Assembly: GCA_964608735.1 (NCBI GenBank)
Contig: CAZSPL010000048.1
Coordinates: forward strand, 1 to 19,396
Direction of reading: 5' to 3'
Source of the DNA: CAZSPL01 sp964608735
GTDB taxonomy: Bacteria > JAJVIF01 > JAPKYR01 > CAZSPL01
DNA length: 19,396 nt
Shown: positions 1 through 7,361 of the stretch, piece by piece
How positions within the stretch are numbered: position 1 is the first letter of the stretch
Layout of the letters: each line of letters opens with the position of its first letter
The notes under the pieces: model-generated
Database searches by the model: none
What the model was told of the DNA's origin: nothing
What the model saw: only the letters and a program-made list of their open reading frames with translations
Translations under genes and position numbers: made by a program

Positions 1-50
1 CTCCAGAACTCCCAATTATACGCGCAAAACCGGGAACTAAAAGACCACAA

Positions 51-97
51 CTCTGCCTCTTGCAGACAGCGTGGAAGGCGCTCTGGCAGAGGTTTTT
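51..97 (+). terminator. Terminator-like hairpin before the lipoprotein gene
   Basis: The arms CTCTGCC (51-57) and GGCAGAG (85-91) enclose a smaller stem, AGCG (68-71) with CGCT (79-82), and are followed by GGTTTTTAG. This fits a rho-independent terminator for a gene left of the window. The stem is only 7 bp with a long interior, so the call is tentative. Confidence 0.4.
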
Positions 98-124
98 AGT
101 AAATATCTTTTACCAACCGAGACA

Positions 125-153
125 TTGAAACCAGCAATCAATCATGGTATATG
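125..153 (+). promoter_or_regulatory. Candidate sigma70-type promoter of the repeat lipoprotein
   Basis: TTGAAA (125-130) is 17 bp from TATATG (148-153). The match to TTGACA/TATAAT is 5/6 and 4/6. It would start transcription near 160, leaving a leader of about 20 nt. The ATG at 151 lies inside the -10 box, which argues against it as the translation start. Confidence 0.4.
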
Positions 154-167
154 AATATTATTCAGGC

Positions 168-174
168 AAGGAGG
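168..174 (+). promoter_or_regulatory. Strong ribosome binding site that fixes the start at 181
   Basis: AAGGAGG lies 6 nt upstream of the ATG at 181. The earlier in-frame ATG at 151 has no comparable site and would put ten charged or polar residues in front of the signal peptide. Confidence 0.7.
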
Positions 175-180
175 CGCGAA

Positions 181-2775
181 ATGTTCAGGTTTGTATCGGG
201 AAGTATTTTCCTGCTGATATCAATGGCATGTTTTCTGAGCGCTTGCGGGCAAACAGCCGGCCCGGTTGAGCCTCTCGAAGCATGCGCTGGTATTCCCCAA
301 GCGGAAGAAGCCGTGGGTTCACACAGGCTTGAGGCATTCTATACATTCATCTGCGACCCCGAATCCGCCACGCTGGAGATAGTGCCGCTCCGGGATGCCG
401 GGTTTCATCTCAATGTTCTCGTCTTCCTCGAACCGCCGCCGCTGGTCAACCTTACCATCGAAGGCCCGATTGAATTCAACGGGAATATCCTTGAAGTTGA
501 TATCGGGCTTCTGAATCCATATCTCGACCAAGATGAATTCTCGGGTTTCGATGTATGCGGGATTGTGTTTACCCACGGTTTTGTCAGCGGGTTTGCCGAC
601 CCCGACATAGTTATGCCCGGCCATGGCGACACCCGGCTATTGAATGCCGACGGATATACAAGATGGTGGAATCCGGCGGAATTTCCACATGGGCAAGCCG
701 TTTTCAACTATATTGAGGGTCTTCTCGGGACGCCATCGTGGCAAGCCGATTTTAACTGCACTCTCAACGGTTACAAGTATTTTGCCGACGGGCTCGGGAA
801 AGATGCCCCGATGACATCGCTGGATACGTCGAAAAGGAGTTGTTTCAGGGCGGGTCAGAAGAACATACGGAATTATCAGATTGACATGAGCGGCGGCTTG
901 ATATTCAACTATGCCGTCGACGCCTGCTGGGAAATGCCGGGGGGAGGACCGCCCTATAACGTGCCCGGGGATTTCCCCCCAGCGGCGAACCGGACCGAGG
1001 CTTACAACGCCATCGTCACGGAGACGGGTAATACGCTGTATTATGATTATTCGACGGGAATCGGCAGCGGGGAGTGGAGCTTCACTGTCGAGATCAGGGA
1101 TCATTTCAGCCCGGAACTGGATAGCGTGGCGGTTGAATCGATTGCCGGTTTTCCATATACGGCCGTTGGCAGTCCCGTTGAAACAGGGGCGGATTATGCG
1201 AAATACGAATTCCTGCTGAACGGCGAAGAATTGCACCAGGGGGGCGATGCCCAGCTGCTTATCAGCGTGGGGTGCGAGGATACCGGCTATGGCGGCCTGC
1301 TGCCCGGCGAACCGGTGCGCGCTTATTTTGTTTATGAATTTGAGATCGCATCGAGCCAGGTGCCCGATACCGGTTGGGCGCGCACCTGGGGGGCTGAATA
1401 TTACAACTGGAACAGCGGGGGGGTCGCGGCCGATGCATCGAACAACATATATGTCTGCGGGCAATATTTTCAGAACATCGATTTCGATCCCGGCCCAGGC
1501 GTGGAACAGCACAGCGCCGGGGATGGCGGATTTGATTTCTATATCAGTAAATTTGACGCTGATGGCAATTTTTTATGGGTGAAGACATCGGGCAGTGACA
1601 ACGATCTGGTAACTGGGACAGATGTGGCGCTCGATGATAACGGCAACATTTACCTTTCGGGTTGTTTTATGGGCACGATCGATTTCGATCCCGGGCCGGG
1701 TGTTGACAATCATACGGCGGTCGGCACTGATTACTGCGCATACCTGAGCAAATATAACTCCGCCGGAAATTACCTGTGGACGATTGTATGGGGTGGGAAT
1801 AATTACATATATGTCGTCAAACAAGAGGCGGATGCCGCGGGAGCGATTTATCTCACCGGCAGCTTCGCGGGAACCATCGATTTCGATCCCGGCTCCGGCG
1901 TGGATCAACGCACCGCGGACAACGGCGAGATCACATACCTTACGAAATTCTCCCCTGACGGCACGCATGAGTGGGTAAGGGTGTGGGGTGATGAACTCGG
2001 AACATTGCCGTATGATATTGATGTGGATTCATCGGGCAACGCGCTTGTTTCGGGAATCTATTACGGCACAATCGATTTCAATCCCGGCCCGGGGGTCGAT
2101 GTGCATATTCCGAATGCGGATTTCGACGCATACCTGGCTTCCTACGATGCGGACGGCAATTTTCTCTGGGCATTGACATGGGGAGGCGATAACAATTTCC
2201 TCGGCGATCATGCGCGGGGCGTATCCCGGGATGAAAGCGGCAATGCTTATATTGCCGGCGATTTTTCAGGGACGGCGGACCTCGATCCGGGCACAGGCAC
2301 GGCTCAATATACGGCGCTGGGAGTTGCCGATGCATTCCTGCTGAAACTGGATCCGGGCGGTGGTTACCTCTGGTCTTGCAGATGGGGGAACGATGGCGTT
2401 GATGGGGATAGCGCGAAAACGGTCGCAACGGTTCCGGGGGGAGGGGTGTATGTCGCGGGATCATTCAGCGAAACCGTGGATTTCAATCCCGGCCCGGGAG
2501 TCGAGAACCATGCCTCGAATGGCGACGGCGATATTTATCTGAGCAGGTTCACCTCAAACGGAGGGTTCCAGTGGGCTCGCACATGGGGAGGCGATTACGG
2601 ATTCGATGACAAGGCCCAGGGGGTTGTTTCCGACAACAACGGGAATGCTCTTGTCGCGGGATGGTTCTTCGGCACCGCGGATTTCAACCCCGGGCCCGGG
2701 GTGGATATTCACACACAGACGGGGCAGGACAGGCATATCTGCTTGAGCAAGTTTCTTCCCAATGGAGGCTGGTAG
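181..2775 (+). CDS. Large secreted lipoprotein with seven DFDPGPG-type beta-propeller-like repeats
   Basis: This 864-residue protein begins with a lipoprotein signal peptide. A short basic start and hydrophobic core end in lipobox LSAC, with Cys22 as the expected lipidated residue, so it is probably anchored in a membrane facing the periplasm or the cell surface. Residues about 25-400 form a unique domain, which I cannot assign, with several cysteines and a 'WWNPAEFPHG' motif. From about residue 400, seven units of 65-68 residues each contain a D-F-[DN]-P-G-P-G-V-[DE] signature, then a 'YLSKFDADGNFLW' strand and a 'WGGD' turn. This resembles the SBBP-type repeats of extracellular bacterial proteins, which are thought to form beta-propeller blades. 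The Asp/Gly-rich turns could bind calcium, but that is inference. It seems to be a single-gene unit with its own promoter, and no function can be given. Confidence 0.85.
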   Translation: MFRFVSGSIFLLISMACFLSACGQTAGPVEPLEACAGIPQAEEAVGSHRLEAFYTFICDPESATLEIVPLRDAGFHLNVLVFLEPPPLVNLTIEGPIEFNGNILEVDIGLLNPYLDQDEFSGFDVCGIVFTHGFVSGFADPDIVMPGHGDTRLLNADGYTRWWNPAEFPHGQAVFNYIEGLLGTPSWQADFNCTLNGYKYFADGLGKDAPMTSLDTSKRSCFRAGQKNIRNYQIDMSGGLIFNYAVDACWEMPGGGPPYNVPGDFPPAANRTEAYNAIVTETGNTLYYDYSTGIGSGEWSFTVEIRDHFSPELDSVAVESIAGFPYTAVGSPVETGADYAKYEFLLNGEELHQGGDAQLLISVGCEDTGYGGLLPGEPVRAYFVYEFEIASSQVPDTGWARTWGAEYYNWNSGGVAADASNNIYVCGQYFQNIDFDPGPGVEQHSAGDGGFDFYISKFDADGNFLWVKTSGSDNDLVTGTDVALDDNGNIYLSGCFMGTIDFDPGPGVDNHTAVGTDYCAYLSKYNSAGNYLWTIVWGGNNYIYVVKQEADAAGAIYLTGSFAGTIDFDPGSGVDQRTADNGEITYLTKFSPDGTHEWVRVWGDELGTLPYDIDVDSSGNALVSGIYYGTIDFNPGPGVDVHIPNADFDAYLASYDADGNFLWALTWGGDNNFLGDHARGVSRDESGNAYIAGDFSGTADLDPGTGTAQYTALGVADAFLLKLDPGGGYLWSCRWGNDGVDGDSAKTVATVPGGGVYVAGSFSETVDFNPGPGVENHASNGDGDIYLSRFTSNGGFQWARTWGGDYGFDDKAQGVVSDNNGNALVAGWFFGTADFNPGPGVDIHTQTGQDRHICLSKFLPNGGW
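1480..2775 (+). repeat. Seven tandem coding repeats of 195-204 bp
   Basis: The codons for D-[FL]-[DN]-P-G recur at 1480, 1681, 1879, 2074, 2278, 2479 and 2680, giving spacings of 201, 198, 195, 204, 201 and 201 bp. All spacings are multiples of three, so the repeats are selected as protein units. The fifth unit is the most diverged: it reads DLDPGTGTA and has lost the P-G-V part of the motif. Confidence 0.85.
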
Positions 2776-2918
2776 CGGTCTTGCATGAAAAGTGAAACCG
2801 TACATCCGGGGTAACGGCCAGGGGAGAAATTTCTCCAACTATGTCATTTTACCTTCGATTCATAAATTCCAGGCACCGGGTCAAGAGGGGATTTCCCGCG
2901 CGCTTTGTTTCAAGGGAC

Positions 2919-2982
2919 TTGACAAAATCCGGAGGGCATGGTAAGTTTACAAAGAACTCTGTAAACCAAAGTACTTTGCAAA
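2919..2982 (+). promoter_or_regulatory. Promoter with overlapping palindromic operators for the membrane protein/regulator pair
   Basis: A perfect -35 box TTGACA (2919-2924) is followed 17 bp later by a poor -10, TAAGTT (2942-2947). The -10 and expected start lie in a cluster of inverted repeats. GTTTACA (2945-2951) pairs with TGTAAAC (2960-2966). CAAAGTACTTTG (2967-2978) is a perfect 12-bp palindrome. TTTACAAAG (2946-2954) pairs with CTTTGCAAA (2974-2982) with one mismatch. The second gene of the unit is a winged-helix regulator, so autoregulation at this site is the simplest reading. A GAGGAG ribosome binding site follows at 2987-2992. Confidence 0.6.
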
Positions 2983-3002
2983 TTTTGAGGAGCTGAACCG
3001 AT

Positions 3003-3632
3003 ATGGAAAATGCCGATTTGAAAGCGTTAGAGAGGAAAGTTTATTTGTCCTTCAGCGAGGACGGCTACTACGACATCATCGCGGGCTTTGTTATAACCGC
3101 GATAGGATTCCAGGAGTTGTTCCTCAAATCGATAATCCCCATTATCATAATCATCATGGTGCCCTTCCTGATACTGGGGAAAAGGAGGGTCACATATTCC
3201 CGCATGGGCCATGTAAAATTCGGGCTGAAACGGAACCGCACCGTCTTCACCTGGCGGATCACCGTCTTCCTGCTCCTGATAGCGTGCGTCATCGCGACCA
3301 TGTTCGGCTGGCTTGTTCCCGGCAACGGCGCGCCCGCGTTCTATAAATGGTTCTGGACGAATTTGCTGTTCGTCGGTGGAGTGCTTGTGGCGTTCGGCGT
3401 ACTTATCGCGGCGATAGTCACCGGGATAAAGCGCTTCTACGCATACGCCGTCCTTGCCTGGCTCATCTATGGAATCGGCTTCGGCTTCGGATTGCCGACG
3501 TGGACTTATATCCTGTGCATGGGACTGATCGTGCTTGTTTGTGGAATCGTGCTGCTGATCCGGTTCCTGACGAAATATCCCGCCATCCCCGAGAAAACAT
3601 TCACCGAGGGGGGAACCGATGCCTCCGCATGA
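3003..3632 (+). CDS. Six-segment integral membrane protein paired with a winged-helix regulator
   Basis: This 209-residue protein is very hydrophobic. Likely membrane segments are at about residues 23-40, 43-59, 84-105, 119-141, 146-163 and 168-188, with a basic loop between the second and third (KRRVTYSRMGHVKFGLKRNR). The N-terminus 'LERKVYLSFSEDGYYDIIAGF' is of a type seen in uncharacterised membrane proteins that accompany small winged-helix regulators. The start at 3003 is supported by GAGGAG ten bases upstream. The gene overlaps the following regulator gene by 14 nt, so the two are probably translated together. No transport or catalytic motif is visible and the substrate is unknown. A role in envelope stress or export would be a guess from similar gene pairs. 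Confidence 0.75.
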   Translation: MENADLKALERKVYLSFSEDGYYDIIAGFVITAIGFQELFLKSIIPIIIIIMVPFLILGKRRVTYSRMGHVKFGLKRNRTVFTWRITVFLLLIACVIATMFGWLVPGNGAPAFYKWFWTNLLFVGGVLVAFGVLIAAIVTGIKRFYAYAVLAWLIYGIGFGFGLPTWTYILCMGLIVLVCGIVLLIRFLTKYPAIPEKTFTEGGTDASA

Positions 3633-3939
3633 TAAACCCGGCAAGGGAAATCAGCCTATCGACAACATCGACAAGGTCATCCATGAGCCCGCGCGGTTCC
3701 TTATCATGAGCCACCTGTACATCGTCGACAGCGCCGACTATCTCTTCCTCATGCGCCAGACCGGGTTGACATGGGGCAACCTCTCATTCCATCTCAACAA
3801 GCTGTCGGAAGCGGGCTATGTGAAAATCAAGAAGGAGTTCGTCGGCAACAAGCCGCATACGATGCTCAATCTCACCGCGAAAGGCCGCAAGGAGTTCGAG
3901 GACTACAGGCGCAACATGAAACGCCTGCTGGAAAAGTAG
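3619..3939 (+). CDS. Winged-helix DNA-binding regulator (HTH_34-like)
   Basis: This 106-residue protein is almost entirely one winged helix-turn-helix domain. 'IDKVIHEPARFLIMSHLY' forms the first helix, 'QTGLTWGNLSFHLNKLSEAGYV' the helix-turn-helix (about residues 48-69), 'VKIKKEFVGNKPHTMLNLT' the wing, and 'AKGRKEFEDYRRNMKRLLE' the C-terminal helix. This order matches the HTH_34 type of winged-helix protein (PF13601, MarR/ArsR-like fold), which acts as a small cytoplasmic dimeric repressor. The start at 3619 has GAGGGGGG five bases upstream and lies inside the preceding membrane-protein gene. The palindromes at 2945-2982 are good candidate operators. There is no extra sensing domain, so the signal must come through the domain itself or the membrane protein. 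Confidence 0.85.
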   Translation: MPPHDKPGKGNQPIDNIDKVIHEPARFLIMSHLYIVDSADYLFLMRQTGLTWGNLSFHLNKLSEAGYVKIKKEFVGNKPHTMLNLTAKGRKEFEDYRRNMKRLLEK

Positions 3940-4007
3940 GATGACAACCCGTTGCTCTAAACTGGTATATACTATCCCCGGGTCCGCGGGCGGGATTGGA
4001 TGTATTT

Positions 4008-4595
4008 ATGTCGGCTGAATTCTTCAAGATAACCTACATCGTTTTCCTTTTAATCGGGGGGCTGATTCGCGTCGCATACACGAAAGGACGCCGGCACGAC
4101 GTGGTATCGATCGACCGTAAAACCACCCTCGATATCTATTTATTGCTCCTCGTTGGCGCGAGCGCCGTATTGCCTGTCGTCTACATCGCCACATCGTCGC
4201 TCGACTTCGCCGATTATTCCGCGCCCGCATGGATGGGCTGGCTCGGTATCGCGGTTTTCATCATGGCCTGGTGGCTCCTTTGGCGCTCGCATGCCGATCT
4301 CGGGCGCAACTGGTCGCCGTTCGTTCAGATAAAGGAAGGGCAGTCGCTCGTCACCACGGGAATCTACACTTCGGTCAGGCATCCGATGTATACAGCGCAC
4401 ATGCTGTGGGGGGTGGCGCAGGCGCTCCTGTTGTGGAACTGGATAGTCGGCCCGGCGCTGCTGATTTTCTTCATCCCGATGTTTCTCACGCGCGTCCCGC
4501 TCGAAGAGAAATTACTCACCGAACATTTCGGCGATGAATACCGGGAATATATGAAACATACGGGGCGGATCCTTCCAAGAAGGGGGAGACCGTAA
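4008..4595 (+). CDS. Isoprenylcysteine carboxyl methyltransferase-like membrane protein
   Basis: This 195-residue integral membrane protein has hydrophobic stretches near residues 4-22, 43-65, 76-93 and 136-160. Its C-terminal half carries the family's motifs: 'GIYTSVRHPMYTAHM' and 'EEKLLTEHFGDEYREYMKHTGRILPR'. These are typical of the ICMT/PEMT-like group of S-adenosylmethionine-dependent methyltransferases, whose conserved R-H-P and terminal E-E…Y motifs form the cofactor site. Bacterial members have no known prenyl-cysteine substrate and are often annotated only as methyltransferase family protein, so the substrate is open. The start is uncertain. ATG 4008 is chosen, but an in-frame TTG at 3996 would add four residues, and neither has a clear ribosome binding site. 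It is flanked by unrelated genes and looks monocistronic. Confidence 0.8.
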   Translation: MSAEFFKITYIVFLLIGGLIRVAYTKGRRHDVVSIDRKTTLDIYLLLLVGASAVLPVVYIATSSLDFADYSAPAWMGWLGIAVFIMAWWLLWRSHADLGRNWSPFVQIKEGQSLVTTGIYTSVRHPMYTAHMLWGVAQALLLWNWIVGPALLIFFIPMFLTRVPLEEKLLTEHFGDEYREYMKHTGRILPRRGRP

Positions 4596-4633
4596 CTCTC
4601 CCGGGGAGGTGACGCGTTCCGGATACCGCATTA

Positions 4634-4662
4634 TTGCATTCCCCTTGACAGCGCAGTAATAT
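4634..4662 (+). promoter_or_regulatory. Weak candidate promoter of the phoB-phoR pair
   Basis: TTGCAT (4634-4639) and TAATAT (4657-4662) are 17 bp apart, matching consensus at 3/6 and 4/6. A TTGACA at 4645-4650 has no usable -10 at the right distance. I see no 11-bp direct repeat of the kind found before pstS, so there is no visible sign of PhoB autoregulation here. Confidence 0.25.
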
Positions 4663-4687
4663 GCCCGACGTCCGGAGGGTCTCTGTT

Positions 4688-5386
4688 ATGGCGAAAGAAA
4701 AAATCCTTGTCGTAGACGATGAAGAGAATATCCTCGAACTGCTTCGCTATAACCTCGAGAAAAACGGCTACAGGATCGCCACCGCGGATACGGGGGAGGA
4801 TGCCATCGCGGCGGCGAGAGCATCGCATCCACACCTTGTCATCCTCGACCTGATGCTTCCGGGAATCGACGGTCTCGAGGTATGCAAGATACTCAAGAAT
4901 GATCCTAATACATCGCGCATACCAATCCTGATGCTGACCGCGAAGGGAGAGGACGCCGATATTGTCACCGGGCTCGAACTCGGGGCGGATGATTATGTCA
5001 CCAAGCCCTTCAGCATCAACGTACTGATAGCCCGTATCCGCGCGCTTCTCAGGGCGAAGGCGGAAGCCGCATCGGACGCGCCTGCCATCGTCAAGGTCGA
5101 CGACCTCGTTATCGATCCGGCGAGGCATGAAGTTTTGCTCAGGGGCAAAGGAATCGACCTGACCCACACAGAATTCAACCTGCTTCACCTGCTCGCGGGA
5201 CATCCCGGGCTCGTTTTCGCGAGGCAGCAGATAATTAATTCGCTGTGGGGCGAGGAGAAGCCGGTCACGGACAGGTCGATCGATGTGCAGGTGGTCGGAT
5301 TACGCAAGAAACTCGGCGCCTACGGAAGGCGCATAATTACCGTACGCGGCGCCGGGTATAAATACAGGGACAAAAGAGATAAATAA
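4688..5386 (+). CDS. phoB: PhoB/PhoP-type response regulator of phosphate starvation
   Basis: This 232-residue protein is an OmpR/PhoB-class response regulator. The receiver domain (about 4-120) has the acidic pair D10/D11, the phosphoacceptor D54 in 'LVILDLMLPGIDG', the conserved Thr in 'LMLTAKGED' and the Lys in 'DDYVTKPFS'. The C-terminal winged helix (about 135-230) has 'LTHTEFNLLHLLAGHPG', 'DRSIDVQVVGLRKKLG' and the wing 'ITVRGAGYKY'. The start at 4688 is preferred over the in-frame ATG at 4661 because GGAGGG lies eight bases before it and the protein then begins right at the first receiver strand. The kinase gene follows after one base, and the pst operon lies downstream. This context supports PhoB rather than another OmpR-class regulator. 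Its expected target is the Pho-box-like repeat before pstS. Confidence 0.9.
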   Translation: MAKEKILVVDDEENILELLRYNLEKNGYRIATADTGEDAIAAARASHPHLVILDLMLPGIDGLEVCKILKNDPNTSRIPILMLTAKGEDADIVTGLELGADDYVTKPFSINVLIARIRALLRAKAEAASDAPAIVKVDDLVIDPARHEVLLRGKGIDLTHTEFNLLHLLAGHPGLVFARQQIINSLWGEEKPVTDRSIDVQVVGLRKKLGAYGRRIITVRGAGYKYRDKRDK

Positions 5387-5387
5387 G

Positions 5388-7163
5388 ATGCGTCGACGAA
5401 GACTGCTCTGGCAACTGTTTCCATCGTATCTTTTCATCACGCTGCTTTCGCTGGCCGCGGTGGCGCTCTATTCCCTGTTCGAAATGCGGAACTTCTATCT
5501 CGAACGCGTATCGGAAGGGCTCGAAGCAAGGGCGTATCTCCTCGAAGAGCAGTTCACGAGCTTGTTCGATCCGCTCAACGCCACGGAAATCGACAGGCTG
5601 TGCAAGCGTATCGGCAAGAGCGGCTCGACGCGTATCACAATAGTACTCCCGAACGGGCGCGTTGTGGGGGATACCGATGAACTGCCATCGCGCATGGAGA
5701 ACCACTCCGACCGCCCGGAAATCCAGGCGGCATTCAGGGGGGAGACCGGCAGGTCGATGCGGCGCAGCCCCACAATCAGAAGCAACATGATGTACGTGGC
5801 AATCCCGTTGATGAAGGGGGATGAAGTCATCGCGGTGGTGCGGACATCGCTCCCGCTTATTTCCATCGGGCGGGCGCTCAGTCCGATATACTACCGGATC
5901 GTCCTTGCCGGGATAGTCGTCGCGCTCATAGCCGCGGGAATAAGCCTCTACATCGCGCGCCGCATAAGCCTTCCCCTCGAACAGATGCGGCAGGTTGCGA
6001 AATCATACGCGCAGGGTGATTTCAAACAACTGCTTCCCGTATCACAGTCGGTGGAGATACACGGCCTCGCACAGAGCATGAGCGAGATGGCCAAACAACT
6101 CGATGAGCGCATCAGCACAATAACCAGCCAGGGAAGCGAGCAGGCGGCGATATTGAAGTCGATGGTGGAAGGGGTTCTCGCAATCGATATATCAGGAAAA
6201 ATCATAAGCATCAACCGCGCGGCGGAGCAGATGCTCGGGTTGGACGCCGGGCTTGCCCCGGGGAAAAGCGTGCTCGAGGCGATACGTAACAGCGACCTGC
6301 AGGATTTTGTCGCGCGCGCGCTGAGTGGGGATGAACGCATCGAGGCGGAATTTTCGCTCCGGACCGCGGCGCCGAAATCGATCCAGGCGCATGGCACATC
6401 GCTTATCGGGAAGGACGGCAGGCGTGTCGGCGCGGTTATCGTGCTCAACGACATAACGCACATCAAGAGGCTCGAAAAAATCAGGAGCGATTTTGTCGCC
6501 AATGTATCGCACGAATTGAAAACGCCGGTGACATCGATAAAGGGATTCGTGGAGACGCTTATCGAAGGAGCGATGAACGAACCCGACGATGCCGCTCGGT
6601 TCCTCGGTATCGTCGCGAAGCAGGTCGAGCGGCTGAATTCGATACTCGAAGACCTGCTGCTCCTGTCGCGCATCGAGCAGGAAACCGGTACTCCCACGAT
6701 TTCACTGGATGAGCAAGAGTTGTGCGCATTCCTCGAAGCCGCCGCGGAAAGTTGCATCATCCTGGCCGAAGACAAGAATATCAGCATTGTCAGAAGCTGC
6801 GCCGGGGAACTGAAAGCGAAGATAAACCGCCACCTGCTCGAAGCGGCGCTTATCAATCTCGTGGACAACGCAGTCAAGTACAGCGAGCCGGGGAGTAGCA
6901 TCGAGATGGGATGCATGGAGACCGATGATGCTATCGAGCTTTTCGTGCGGGACCACGGTATAGGTATCGAGCCGGTTCATTTTCCAAGGCTGTTCGAGAG
7001 ATTCTACCGCGTGGACAAGGGGCGAAGCCGCGACCTCGGCGGGACCGGCCTCGGGCTCGCGATAGTCAAGCACATCGCGCAGGCGCATGGAGGAAGGGTC
7101 GGGGTAGAGAGCATTCCGGGCAAGGGAAGCACATTCACTTTATATCTCCCGAAAAAAAAGTAG
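5388..7163 (+). CDS. phoR: PhoR-type sensor histidine kinase
   Basis: This 591-residue kinase has the full PhoR layout. A membrane segment at about 8-30 is followed by an extracytoplasmic sensor region to about 165, a second segment at about 168-188, and a HAMP linker (about 188-241). A PAS domain (about 252-355; 'AILKSMVEGVLAIDISGKI') comes next, then HisKA with 'VSHELKTPVTSIKGF' (His375 is the phosphorylated residue). The ATPase domain has N494 in 'LINLVDNAVKY', 'DHGIGIE', an F box 'LFERFYRVDKG' and 'GGTGLGLAIVKHI'. PhoR proteins respond to phosphate through the Pst transporter and PhoU, both encoded downstream. The gene starts one base after phoB stops, so translation is probably coupled. 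Its last four codons, three lysines and the TAG stop, lie inside the A-rich arm of a palindromic repeat. The protein still ends normally after the last strand of the ATPase fold. Confidence 0.93.
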   Translation: MRRRRLLWQLFPSYLFITLLSLAAVALYSLFEMRNFYLERVSEGLEARAYLLEEQFTSLFDPLNATEIDRLCKRIGKSGSTRITIVLPNGRVVGDTDELPSRMENHSDRPEIQAAFRGETGRSMRRSPTIRSNMMYVAIPLMKGDEVIAVVRTSLPLISIGRALSPIYYRIVLAGIVVALIAAGISLYIARRISLPLEQMRQVAKSYAQGDFKQLLPVSQSVEIHGLAQSMSEMAKQLDERISTITSQGSEQAAILKSMVEGVLAIDISGKIISINRAAEQMLGLDAGLAPGKSVLEAIRNSDLQDFVARALSGDERIEAEFSLRTAAPKSIQAHGTSLIGKDGRRVGAVIVLNDITHIKRLEKIRSDFVANVSHELKTPVTSIKGFVETLIEGAMNEPDDAARFLGIVAKQVERLNSILEDLLLLSRIEQETGTPTISLDEQELCAFLEAAAESCIILAEDKNISIVRSCAGELKAKINRHLLEAALINLVDNAVKYSEPGSSIEMGCMETDDAIELFVRDHGIGIEPVHFPRLFERFYRVDKGRSRDLGGTGLGLAIVKHIAQAHGGRVGVESIPGKGSTFTLYLPKKK

Positions 7164-7173
7164 GGACAGTCAC

Positions 7174-7361
7174 GAATGGCGCTTTTTTAAGGAATCCAAT
7201 GAGCAATTGTTCTTATTGTAGCGCAGGCATCCTGCCTGCAATTTCAGGGGGTAGGCGGGAAAGATGCAGGCAGGATGCCTGCGCTACAATAAGAGCGCAA
7301 TTTCCCGGATAGGCCCATTGACAGGATTTTTCTCTGCTTCGTTCTTAAAAATGCACCATTC
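7174..7361. mobile_element. 188-bp foldback (MITE-like) element with 11-bp target duplication
   Basis: The ends are inverted repeats. The left 20 bases (7174-7193) and the reverse complement of the right 20 (7342-7361) agree at 17 positions, starting GAATGG and containing TTTTTAAG. The element is flanked on both sides by the same 11 bases, GGGACAGTCAC (7163-7173 and 7362-7372). The interior is palindromic as well, with a perfect 30-bp hairpin at the centre and a looser match between the arms. There is no reading frame of useful size, so it must be non-autonomous. The 11-bp duplication is in the range reported for IS4-type elements, but I do not recognise the termini and do not assign a family. 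Confidence 0.75.
7211..7294. repeat. Perfect 30-bp inverted repeat at the core of the inserted element
   Basis: Bases 7211-7240 are exactly complementary to 7265-7294 around a 24-nt loop. The arms contain TGTAGCGCAGGC followed by ATCCTGCCTGCA, so each arm also holds a smaller palindrome (GCAGGCATCCTGCCTGC). GCAATT occurs on both outer sides (7203-7208 and 7297-7302), so the hairpin could itself be a nested insertion, but six bases are weak evidence. Perfect arms of this length imply recent origin or active maintenance. Confidence 0.85.

Noticed and set aside
637..1512. 291-residue open frame on the minus strand inside the repeat lipoprotein gene
   Set aside because: It is opposite a gene with a signal peptide, a strong ribosome binding site and clear repeats. 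Its translation shows no domain and mirrors the Gly/Pro/Asp-rich codons of the other strand.
1480..2775. Regular spacing suggestive of a CRISPR or minisatellite array
   Set aside because: The period is 195-204 bp, always a multiple of three, inside an open reading frame with conserved protein motifs.
2823..2836. Perfect 14-bp palindrome GGAGAAATTTCTCC after the lipoprotein gene
   Set aside because: It has no loop space for a good hairpin and no T-run, and no regulator or promoter is placed to use it. It is probably incidental.
4596..4687. Possible Pho box before phoB
   Set aside because: No pair of CCTAAC-like cores at 11-bp spacing was found; the GCATT repeats there are 8 bp apart.
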